Shown piece by piece: positions 57,639 through 64,000 of a stretch of DNA of 64,000 bases. The DNA lies in NCBI GenBank assembly GCA_029777095.1, contig JAKOTS010000057.1, positions 1-64,000 on the forward strand. Direction: 5' to 3'. The notes below the pieces were generated by a model that had not been told where the DNA came from, did no database searches, and was given only the letters and a program-made list of their open reading frames with translations. The position numbers and the translations under genes are program-made. Every line of letters starts with the position of its first letter. Within the stretch, counting starts at the first letter, position 1. The stretch comes from Actinomycetes bacterium. Its GTDB lineage: Bacteria > Actinomycetota > Actinomycetes > Actinomycetales > Microbacteriaceae.

Positions 57639-57814
57639 CCAACCAACCGAACGTCGTCAAGGGTCACCAATTCGTGCGTTCGGCGCCTCGACCATTCGTC
57701 CAGTCCCGAAATTCCGGCGTTTTCTGGCGCGAAAGGAGCGGGTTCAGAGCGCTCCGACGCCAGCCAGCGGTTCCAAGCTGCCCAGCAAGACGTGTCGCCC
57801 GGGGCTCGTTTGCG

Positions 57815-58507
57815 TCACGGCAGCGCGCTCTCGACACCGGGCGCAGCCCCCGGCCCGGCCCGAAACACCGACACCGTCGGGTCGCCGGCAATCCAGAAGC
57901 GCCACGGAAACTCGGCCGTCCCCGCCCGCCCGCTCACACCCACGCGCGGACCGGACGCAATATCGACGAGCGGGGAATCGCGCACCCAGAGCCGCGCGAC
58001 AGCCCCCGCGCGCGGTGCGCCGCCGGCGAGCGCGTCGATGCCATTGTGCTGCGACCACACAAGCCCCAGCGCCTGGCCGAGCCGCCCAGGGCCACGGGCC
58101 AGGTCGCGCGGCGCGCGGCTTGCGGGGCGACGCAGGGTCGCGGCATCCGTGCCCTCGATCACTTCGCCGGCACGAAGCAACACTCCCGAGGCGATGCCAT
58201 CGGGCGAGCAGGCGACGTTGACGCACGAGTGGATGCCACGGCTCAAATAGACGTACAGATGCCCGGGTTCACCCCACATCGTGGCGTTGCGGTTGGTCTT
58301 GCCCATGCGCGCGTGCGATCCAGGATCGGGCACGGGGCCAGTGCCACGGCCGTGATACGCCTCGACCTCGGTGATGCGGAGCGCCACCGAAACGCCAGCA
58401 ACGCTCGTGCAGAGGATGCCTCCGAGCAGTGTCGGCGCGACCGCGAGGGCGTCGCGCTCAAGGTCACCGCGCGTGGGCTGGTGAAAGCCCGGCCGGCTAT
58501 TGGCCAT
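57815..58507 (-). CDS. 3-methyladenine DNA glycosylase (AAG/Mpg family)
   Basis: 230 residues from the ATG at 58507; the longer ORF overlaps zur. Aag motifs: LLGGILCTSVAGVSVALRITEVEAYHG with the catalytic Glu, MWGEPGHLYVYLSRGIHSCVNVAC and GVLLRAGEVIEG. It removes alkylated purines. Starts 11 bases inside the 3-prime end of zur, so translation is coupled to it; no functional link to zinc is known. Confidence 0.93.
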   Translation of the reverse strand: MANSRPGFHQPTRGDLERDALAVAPTLLGGILCTSVAGVSVALRITEVEAYHGRGTGPVPDPGSHARMGKTNRNATMWGEPGHLYVYLSRGIHSCVNVACSPDGIASGVLLRAGEVIEGTDAATLRRPASRAPRDLARGPGRLGQALGLVWSQHNGIDALAGGAPRAGAVARLWVRDSPLVDIASGPRVGVSGRAGTAEFPWRFWIAGDPTVSVFRAGPGAAPGVESALP

Positions 58508-58898
58508 CTCGTGCCCGTGAACAGGCGGGGCACCGCCCGAAGATGTCGACGACGTGCTGGGCCTGGGTGAAGCCGTACTGCGCCGCAGTTGCCTGGGCCC
58601 ACTGCTCGACCTCGCGGGCCTCAATCTCGACCGCCATGCCGCACGACTTGCAGATGAGGTGGTGATGGTGGTCGGTGCTCACGCACGCGCGAAAGAGGTT
58701 TTCGCCGTCGGGGCCCTGGAGCGAGTCGGCCTCGCCGCGCTCGGCAAGATCGGCGAGTGCCCGGTAGACCGTCGCCAGGCCGATGCTCGTGCCCGCTTCG
58801 TGCAGCGACGAGTGCAGCGCCTGTGCGCTGACAAAACCCGCGCGCGAGTCGAGTGCCTCACGCACCGCCTCACGCTGCCACGTATTGCGCTTCGCCAT
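58497..58898 (-). CDS. zur: Zinc uptake regulator Zur (Fur family)
   Basis: 133 residues. Winged helix (TWQREAVREALDSRAGFVSAQALHSSLHEAGTSIGLATVYRALADLAERGEAD), the His-rich hinge STDHHHHLICKSCG, and the second zinc Cys pair CPACS near the C-terminus. Gene order znuA-znuC-znuB-zur. It should repress znuA through the TTGATAATGATTCTCAA box upstream. Confidence 0.93.
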   Translation of the reverse strand: MAKRNTWQREAVREALDSRAGFVSAQALHSSLHEAGTSIGLATVYRALADLAERGEADSLQGPDGENLFRACVSTDHHHHLICKSCGMAVEIEAREVEQWAQATAAQYGFTQAQHVVDIFGRCPACSRARDGQ

Positions 58899-58908
58899 GC
58901 CCGTCAGT

Positions 58909-59778
58909 CTAGGCCGCGACGGGTCGCGCGACGCGGGCGCGGCCCCAGGCCACCACCCTGCACACGACGTAGATGGAGAACGAAATGGTGGTGATGTATG
59001 GGCTCACCGGCAGCGTGCCGGCAATCGCGAGGAGGATGCCGCCGACGGCCGAGACGAACCCGAACACCGCCGCAAGCACCGGCACCGCGAGCGGGCCAGC
59101 GCTCAGGCGCATCGCCGCCGCAGCCGGCGTGACGAGCAGCGCCATCACGAGCAGCGCGCCAATGATCTGCACGCTCACGGCCACGACCGCGCCGAGCAAC
59201 AGCATGAACCCAATGCTCACGAGCGTGCTCGGGATGCCCCGCGCCGCCGCCGACGCCGGGTCGAGCGAGTCGAACCGCAACGGCCGCCACACGAGCAGCA
59301 ACACGACGAACACCGCGACGCAGATGCCAATCAGCCATGCGAGGTCGGGGGTATCGACCGAGATGATCTGCCCCGTGAGCAGGCTGAATCGGTTGGCGCT
59401 GCGGCCGTCATAGAGCGAGAGAAACAGGATGCCGAGGCCCAAACCAAAAGGCATCAACACGCCGATGATCGAGTTGCGGTCGCGCGCCTTTGCACCGAGC
59501 ACGCCGATGAGGGCGGCGGCAACCATCGCGCCCACCAGCGACCCGCCAACGATGTTGAAGCCGAAGAGCAGCGCGGCCGCGGCACCGGCGAACGACATTT
59601 CGCTCACTCCGTGGACGGCGAATGCGAGGTCGCGCTGCATCACGAACACGCCGATCAGGCCACCGACAAGCCCGAGCACGGCGCCCGCGATGAGCGAGTT
59701 CTGCACGAGCGCGAGCAGCGCGCCGTAGTCCTCAAACGAGAAGATGTCGCTCCACGAGACCAGGGGTACAGAGATCAT
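58909..59778 (-). CDS. znuB: Zinc ABC transporter permease ZnuB
   Basis: 289 residues, eight or nine helices, ABC-3 family. LIAGAVLGLVGGLIGVFVMQRDLAFAVHGVSEMSFAGAAAALLFG is the typical first third; IGFMLLLGAVVAVSVQIIGALLVMALLVTPAAAAMRLSAGP holds the family signature. Start overlaps the znuC stop by 4 bases. It forms the zinc (or manganese) channel with ZnuA and ZnuC. Confidence 0.94.
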   Translation of the reverse strand: MISVPLVSWSDIFSFEDYGALLALVQNSLIAGAVLGLVGGLIGVFVMQRDLAFAVHGVSEMSFAGAAAALLFGFNIVGGSLVGAMVAAALIGVLGAKARDRNSIIGVLMPFGLGLGILFLSLYDGRSANRFSLLTGQIISVDTPDLAWLIGICVAVFVVLLLVWRPLRFDSLDPASAAARGIPSTLVSIGFMLLLGAVVAVSVQIIGALLVMALLVTPAAAAMRLSAGPLAVPVLAAVFGFVSAVGGILLAIAGTLPVSPYITTISFSIYVVCRVVAWGRARVARPVAA

Positions 59779-60614
59779 GCGACGACCTCGCCGCCGTGCG
59801 CGCCGTGCCCGTCGTCATGCGGGTGATGGTGGTCGGTATCGGGCACACCGACCACGACCAGGCGATCACCGGCACGCAGCACGTACACCGGGGCACCATA
59901 GAGCTCGGTCAGCACGCTGGTCTGCAGCACCTCGTCGGGGGTGCCGAGCGTAAACCTGCCGCCGGCGATGTAGAGCACGCGGTCGACCATCCCGAGGATC
60001 GGGTTGATATCGTGAGTCACAAACAGCACGGCGGCGCCCCGCTCACGGCGTTGCCGGTCGATGATCGCGGTGACCGCCTGCTGGTTCGCGAGGTCGAGGC
60101 TCGAGAGCGGCTCGTCACAGAGCAGGAGCGCGGGCTCGTCGGCGAGCGCCTGACCGATGCGGAGGCGCTGTTGCTCGCCGCCAGAGAGCAAGCCCACTGG
60201 GCGCTCGGCAAAGGCCTCGGCCCCGACGTCGTGCAGGAGCTGGTCGACGCGTTCGCGATCGCTCTTCCGGCGCAGCGGCAGGCCGAACCGCGTGCCATTG
60301 ACGCCGAGTTCGACGAGGTCACGGGCACGGAGGTTGGTGTCGGGCGGCAGCGGACGCGTCTGCGCGATGTACCCAATCTCGGGGTTTCCGCGGCGCACGG
60401 GCCGGCCGGCAACGGTGACGGTGCCGGCGCTCAGCGCTTGCAACCCGAGGATCGCGCGCAGCAGCGTTGTCTTGCCCGAGCCGCTCGGGCCGAGCACCGC
60501 GATGAACTCGCCGGGGCGCACGGCCAGGTCAAGGCCGCTCCAGAGTTCGTTGCCATCGCGCACGAGCGCCGCGCCAGAGATGTCGAGCACGGGTGCCGCG
60601 TTCACGTCGCTCAT
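59775..60614 (-). CDS. znuC: Zinc ABC transporter ATPase ZnuC
   Basis: 279 residues. Walker A GPSGSGKTTLLRAI, signature LLSGGEQQRLRIGQAL, Walker B LLCDEPLSSLDLANQ, switch His in VTHDINPIL. The C-terminal tail has a His/Asp-rich end (DTDHHHPHDDGHGAHGG) probably holding zinc. Overlaps znuA upstream and znuB downstream by 4 bases each. Confidence 0.95.
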   Translation of the reverse strand: MSDVNAAPVLDISGAALVRDGNELWSGLDLAVRPGEFIAVLGPSGSGKTTLLRAILGLQALSAGTVTVAGRPVRRGNPEIGYIAQTRPLPPDTNLRARDLVELGVNGTRFGLPLRRKSDRERVDQLLHDVGAEAFAERPVGLLSGGEQQRLRIGQALADEPALLLCDEPLSSLDLANQQAVTAIIDRQRRERGAAVLFVTHDINPILGMVDRVLYIAGGRFTLGTPDEVLQTSVLTELYGAPVYVLRAGDRLVVVGVPDTDHHHPHDDGHGAHGGEVVA

Positions 60615-61639
60615 GCGCCCAGCGCGGTCGCGAGCCGCTTCACGTTGTCGCTCATCCAGTCAACGTACGTGGTGATGGCGTCGGCGCCCGAGCCGTCCGG
60701 CAGGGTTTCGGTGAATGCCACGATCGGCACACCTGCGGTGGTTGCGGCATCCATCACTCGCTTCGTCTCTGCACCGGCGGTCTGCCCATTCACGAGCACG
60801 GCGCGCACATCACCCGACTCGACCACGCGCAGCGATGCGAGGAGCGTGGCCGGTGAGACGTCGCGGCCAGACTCGACCGCCGCGGCGAAACCTTCTGGCG
60901 CGAGATCGACCAGGTCGGCCGCCGTCACGAGATAGCCGGCGAGCGGTTCGGTAAGAAAGACGCCCTCCCCCGCGTGCTCGGCGGCGATCTGCGCGAGCTG
61001 CGCCTGCACGCCCTCAAGGTCGGCAGCAAACGTCGCAGCGTTCGCGGCGAAGCCCTCGGCCCCTTCGGGATCGAGCGCACCGAGGTCGGCGGCGATCTGG
61101 CGGGCGAGCCCGATCATGGTGGCGGGATCAAACCAGACGTGCTCGTTGAGCTCGTGATCGTGATCGTTGTCGTGATCGTTGAGCGCGTGATCGTGCTCGC
61201 TGAGCTCGTCGCCCGCGGCATCCGCCTCTGGCAGAAAACCCTCTGGCAGAAAATCGACCGCGGTGATGACGACGGGGCCACCGTCGGCGGCCCCATTGCC
61301 TGCAGCCTTGATCAGCTGCGTGAAGAACTCGTCGTAGCCGCCGCCGTTCTCAATCGCGAGCTGGGCTCGCTGCACCGCAAGCTGATCGCGGGCCGTCGAC
61401 TCGTAGGCGTGCGGGTCTTGCGCACCCGAGTCGATGATCGAGGTCACGGTGACGCGGTCGCCGCCGATTTCTTCGGCGATCTGGCCATAGATATTGGTGG
61501 ATGCCACAACCCGCACCCGCGGATCGTCCTCGCCCTTCGGCCCGGCCGAGCACCCCGAAAGCACGAGCATCGCTGCCGCAAGCGTCGCCAAAAGCGACAT
61601 CGCGTATGCGGGCATGGTCAAGCGTCGGGAGACTGGCAC
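60611..61639 (-). CDS. znuA: Zinc-binding lipoprotein ZnuA
   Basis: 342 residues from a GTG at 61639 (an ATG at 61615 is possible). Lipoprotein Cys 30 (LSGC). Zinc-type ligands in AQDPHAYE and WFDPATM (H in HVWFD). The long His/Asp-rich loop ELSEHDHALNDHDNDHDHE (residues about 170-190) is typical of zinc-specific A-1 binding proteins. First gene of znuACB-zur. Confidence 0.95.
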   Translation of the reverse strand: MPVSRRLTMPAYAMSLLATLAAAMLVLSGCSAGPKGEDDPRVRVVASTNIYGQIAEEIGGDRVTVTSIIDSGAQDPHAYESTARDQLAVQRAQLAIENGGGYDEFFTQLIKAAGNGAADGGPVVITAVDFLPEGFLPEADAAGDELSEHDHALNDHDNDHDHELNEHVWFDPATMIGLARQIAADLGALDPEGAEGFAANAATFAADLEGVQAQLAQIAAEHAGEGVFLTEPLAGYLVTAADLVDLAPEGFAAAVESGRDVSPATLLASLRVVESGDVRAVLVNGQTAGAETKRVMDAATTAGVPIVAFTETLPDGSGADAITTYVDWMSDNVKRLATALGA

Positions 61640-61658
61640 CCGTCAAGACTAAACCCTA

Positions 61659-61675
61659 TTGATAATGATTCTCAA
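61659..61675. promoter_or_regulatory. Zur box upstream of znuA
   Basis: TTGATAATGATTCTCAA, a 17-bp near-perfect palindrome (reverse TTGAGAATCATTATCAA), 19 bases before the znuA GTG. It matches the general Zur/Fur consensus. Confidence 0.85.
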
Positions 61676-61739
61676 GTGTTTCACGTGCAACATACGTTCG
61701 CCGTGCGCTCCGGCCTTGCTCACGCACCGCGCGTTCAGC

Positions 61740-63173
61740 TCAGTCGAGCAGCAGTGCGGGTTCTTCGAGCACCGATGCGACATCCGCCACAAAGCGCGAG
61801 ACGACGTCGCCGTCGACCACGCGGTGGTCGAACGAACCGGCGACCGTCGTGACGTAGCGCGGGCGCACCTCGCCGTCGATGACCCACGGCTTCTGCTTGA
61901 TCGTGCCCATGGCAACGATCGCAACCTCACCGGGGTTCAAGATCGGCGTTCCGGCATCCATGCCAAACACGCCGATGTTTGTCACCGTGATGGTGCCGCC
62001 GGCCTGCTCTTCCATGCTGGTCTTGCCATCGCGAGCGGTGAGCGTGAGCTGCTCGAGCGCCTGGGCGAGCTCGCGCAGGCTGAGCTCTTGCGCGTCTTTG
62101 ACGTTGGGCACGATCAGGCCGCGCGGCGTTGCCGCGGCGACGCCGAGGTTGACGTAGTGGCGCACCACGATGTGAGCACCGTTGTCGGTGTCGACCCACG
62201 CCGAGTTGACTGTGGGGTTGCGCTGCACGGCCCAGATGATTGCCTTCGCCATGATCAACAGCGGCGAAACCTTCACGCCGGCAAAGTCGGGCGAGGTCTT
62301 GAGACGGCGCACGAATTCCATCGTGCGCGTGGCGTCGACGTCGACCCACACCGACACGTGCGGCGCGGTGAAGGCGCTGCGCGACATGCCCTTGGCGATG
62401 GCCTTGCGCACGCCCTTGACCGGGATGATCTCTTCGCGATCCTCGCGCCACTCGGGCGTCTGGATGTTGCGGAACAGGCTCGCCTGCGTCGCGTGCCGGA
62501 TGACATCGTCACGCGTGATCTCGCCGGCAAGGCCAGTCGGCTGCACAGTTGCGAGGTCGACGTCGAGGTCTTTCGCGAGCTTTCGGATCGGCGGCTTGGC
62601 GATCACGGCCGAAGATGCCGCGGCGGGAATACTGGCGGGACGACGCGGCTCACCGGGCGCGGCGACGAGTCGCCCACCAAGTTCGGTGGGTGCCTCGGCC
62701 GCCCGCGCGGGAGCCGCGGCGGGGGCGGGTGTTCCCGCTGCCGATGCAGCGGCGCCGCGGACGCGACGTCGCGACGAGACGGGCTCGGCGGTGCCGTAGC
62801 CGACGAGCACGGCGCCCGATCCACCCTCGTTCCCCGCTGCGTCCTCTTCAGAGATCGATGCCGCGGCGTCTGCCTCGAGCTGTGCGGCTTCGGGGTTTGC
62901 GCCGGCGGCGGCCGGGGCATCCCCTGCACTTCCCTCGCTCAGCACCGTGATGATGGGCGCCCCGACCTCAACTGTGTCGCCCTCGTTTGCGAGCAATGCG
63001 CCAACAGTGCCGGCGAACGGCGATGGCAGCTCGACGATCGACTTGGCGGTCTCGATCTCAACGATCACGTCGTTCACGGCGATGGTGTCGCCGGATGCGA
63101 CGCGCCACGTCACGATCTCTGCCTCGGTGAGCCCTTCGCCCACGTCTGGCATCAAGAACCTCTGCTCAGTCAT
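61740..63173 (-). CDS. 2-oxoacid dehydrogenase E2 component (BkdC-like acyltransferase)
   Basis: 477 residues. Lipoyl domain residues 1-80 with the lipoyl Lys in ETAKSIVE (Lys 44); Ala/Pro/Glu-rich linker; E3/E1-binding domain [33 protein letters not shown] near residue 200; C-terminal acyltransferase with the active-site [10 protein letters not shown]. One lipoyl domain and an E1-beta neighbour fit the branched-chain or other 2-oxoacid complex rather than the actinobacterial pyruvate complex (AceE). E1-beta lies 79 bases upstream in the operon. Confidence 0.93.
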   Translation of the reverse strand: MTEQRFLMPDVGEGLTEAEIVTWRVASGDTIAVNDVIVEIETAKSIVELPSPFAGTVGALLANEGDTVEVGAPIITVLSEGSAGDAPAAAGANPEAAQLEADAAASISEEDAAGNEGGSGAVLVGYGTAEPVSSRRRVRGAAASAAGTPAPAAAPARAAEAPTELGGRLVAAPGEPRRPASIPAAASSAVIAKPPIRKLAKDLDVDLATVQPTGLAGEITRDDVIRHATQASLFRNIQTPEWREDREEIIPVKGVRKAIAKGMSRSAFTAPHVSVWVDVDATRTMEFVRRLKTSPDFAGVKVSPLLIMAKAIIWAVQRNPTVNSAWVDTDNGAHIVVRHYVNLGVAAATPRGLIVPNVKDAQELSLRELAQALEQLTLTARDGKTSMEEQAGGTITVTNIGVFGMDAGTPILNPGEVAIVAMGTIKQKPWVIDGEVRPRYVTTVAGSFDHRVVDGDVVSRFVADVASVLEEPALLLD

Positions 63174-63251
63174 CGAGTCCCCTTCAGGTCGTGCAAGTTA
63201 CGCAATCGGGTGTCTGCCGACTCGGTATATGTCAACATCGGCATAAATGAG

Positions 63252-64000
63252 TTAGTACGCGAGCGAACGGTCGACCGCTTCAAGGATCCGGTCGACGTCG
63301 GGCAGGTACGCGCCCTCAATCTTGGCGGGTGGAAACGGCACGTCCCACCCAGAGACCCGCAGCACGGGGGCCTCGAGGGAGTAGAACGCGCGCTCTGTCA
63401 CGGTCGCCGAGATCTCGCTGCCGACGCTCGTGAAGCCGGGGGCCTCCTGGGCGTAAACCATGCGGCCGGTCTTCTGCACCGACGCGACGATCGGGTCAAA
63501 ATCAACGGGTGAGAGCGAACGCACATCGACGACTTCGATGCTCGTGCCCTCTGTTGCCGCCAGCTCGGCCGCCTGCAACAGCATCGCGACGATGGCACCG
63601 TGGCCGACGAGGGTCACATCGGTGCCCTGGCGCACAACGCGGCTCGCGTGCAGCGGCACCGCGCGCTCGGCGGTGTTGACCTCGCCCTTGATCCAATACC
63701 GGCCCTTAGGCTCGAGGAAGATCACCGGGTCGTTGCTGTTGATCGCGTCCTGGATCATCCAGTACGCGTCGTTCGGGGTTGACGGGCTCACCACGCGCAG
63801 GCCGGGCGTGTGCGTGAAGTACGCTTCGGGGCTTTCCTGGTGGTGCTCGATCGCGCCGATGTGCCCGCCGTAGGGGATGCGAATCACGACGGGCATGCTG
63901 AGCGCACCCTCGTGTCGGTTCGTCATCTTCGCCAGTTGCGCGGTGATCTGGTCGAAGGCAGGAAACACGAAGCCGTCGAACTGAATCTCGCACACGGGGC
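63252..64000 (-). CDS. 2-oxoacid dehydrogenase E1 beta subunit, C-terminal part (cut by window edge)
   Basis: The last about 250 residues of a transketolase-like E1-beta subunit; the frame is open to base 64000, so the ORF-track start at 63995 is an artefact. VVIRIPYGGHIGAIEHHQESPEAYFTHTPGLRVVSPSTPNDAYWM and QEAPGFTSVGSEISATVTERAFYSLEAPVLRVSGWDVPFP are family motifs. Full length should be about 325 residues with E1-alpha further upstream. Partner of the E2 next to it. Confidence 0.93.
   Translation of the reverse strand, partial: PVCEIQFDGFVFPAFDQITAQLAKMTNRHEGALSMPVVIRIPYGGHIGAIEHHQESPEAYFTHTPGLRVVSPSTPNDAYWMIQDAINSNDPVIFLEPKGRYWIKGEVNTAERAVPLHASRVVRQGTDVTLVGHGAIVAMLLQAAELAATEGTSIEVVDVRSLSPVDFDPIVASVQKTGRMVYAQEAPGFTSVGSEISATVTERAFYSLEAPVLRVSGWDVPFPPAKIEGAYLPDVDRILEAVDRSLAY

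Noticed and set aside
61659-63512. 617-residue plus-strand ORF opposite the E2 gene
   Set aside because: Runs across the E2 gene, the intergenic gap and into E1-beta; clearly a shadow.

Overview
The window comes from a high-GC actinobacterium, most likely a member of the Microbacteriaceae. This is inferred from the HspR-type heat-shock operon, the CopD-CtaG fusion, DUF3817, the short HU, GTG-rich start usage and the palindromic repeats; there is no rRNA to confirm it. About 57 protein genes and one tRNA (tRNA-Gly, CCC anticodon) are supported. There is no prophage, no CRISPR array and no recognisable transposase. Gene density is high, and many neighbours on the same strand overlap by 4 bases (ATGA or GTGA).

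Layout. 1-9 kb: C-terminal part of a LuxR-type response regulator, an ABC exporter pair, threonine aldolase, nitroreductase, an ArsR-like regulator divergent from an MFS exporter with twin operators, a membrane protein and a GH15 glycosidase. 9-16 kb: ClpB without its N-domain under a HAIR element, then a GntR-controlled tripartite tricarboxylate transporter operon (tctCBA) with a DapA-family enzyme. 16-19.7 kb: two GT4 glycosyltransferases and an unknown protein. 19.8-33.4 kb: the most notable region (below). 33.5-37.5 kb: dnaK-grpE-dnaJ-hspR with three HAIR-like operators. 37.7-41.3 kb: UMF1-type transporter, dCTP deaminase, tRNA-Gly, a 650-bp cluster of palindromic and tandem repeats, and an SDR protein lacking its catalytic Tyr and Lys. 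41.4-47.1 kb: copper genes (membrane protein, CopC, PCuAC) with a Tat-exported DyP peroxidase, a degenerate serine hydrolase, DUF2470 and heme oxygenase. 47.1-54.4 kb: divergent citrate synthases, one fused to a helix-turn-helix, a PIF1-like helicase, an unknown exported protein and CopD-CtaG. 54.4-55.8 kb: HU and rpmB-rpmG-rpsN (rpmG is missing from the ORF track). 56-61.7 kb: DUF3817, an XRE membrane regulator, 3-methyladenine glycosylase, zur and znuABC. 61.7-64 kb: E2 and the cut E1-beta gene of a 2-oxoacid dehydrogenase.

The 19.8-33.4 kb region looks like a complete locus for using D-arabinan, the polymer of mycobacterial arabinogalactan and lipoarabinomannan. It carries a DUF4185/GH183 lipoprotein (endo-D-arabinanase family), a DUF2961/GH172 enzyme (exo-alpha-D-arabinofuranosidase or alpha-D-fructofuranosidase family) and a GH116 enzyme (a family that includes an exo-beta-D-arabinofuranosidase). 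It also has a sugar ABC importer without its own ATPase, an L-fucose/D-arabinose isomerase-like protein, an FGGY kinase and a LacI regulator. The palindrome TGAAATCGATTTCA or a close variant lies before all five transcription units, which ties them into one regulon. The model is that the surface lipoprotein cuts arabinan, the importer takes up the oligomers, and cytoplasmic GH172 and GH116 release D-arabinose. The isomerase and kinase would then feed D-ribulose 5-phosphate to the pentose phosphate pathway. Family membership and operators are read from the sequence; the substrate is an inference.

Two sequence-level signals cross gene boundaries. One is a 61-73-bp palindromic repeat family, with one related half inside the response regulator gene. 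The other is a strong excess of the 7-mer GGATGCC/GGCATCC, mostly in a fixed codon phase.
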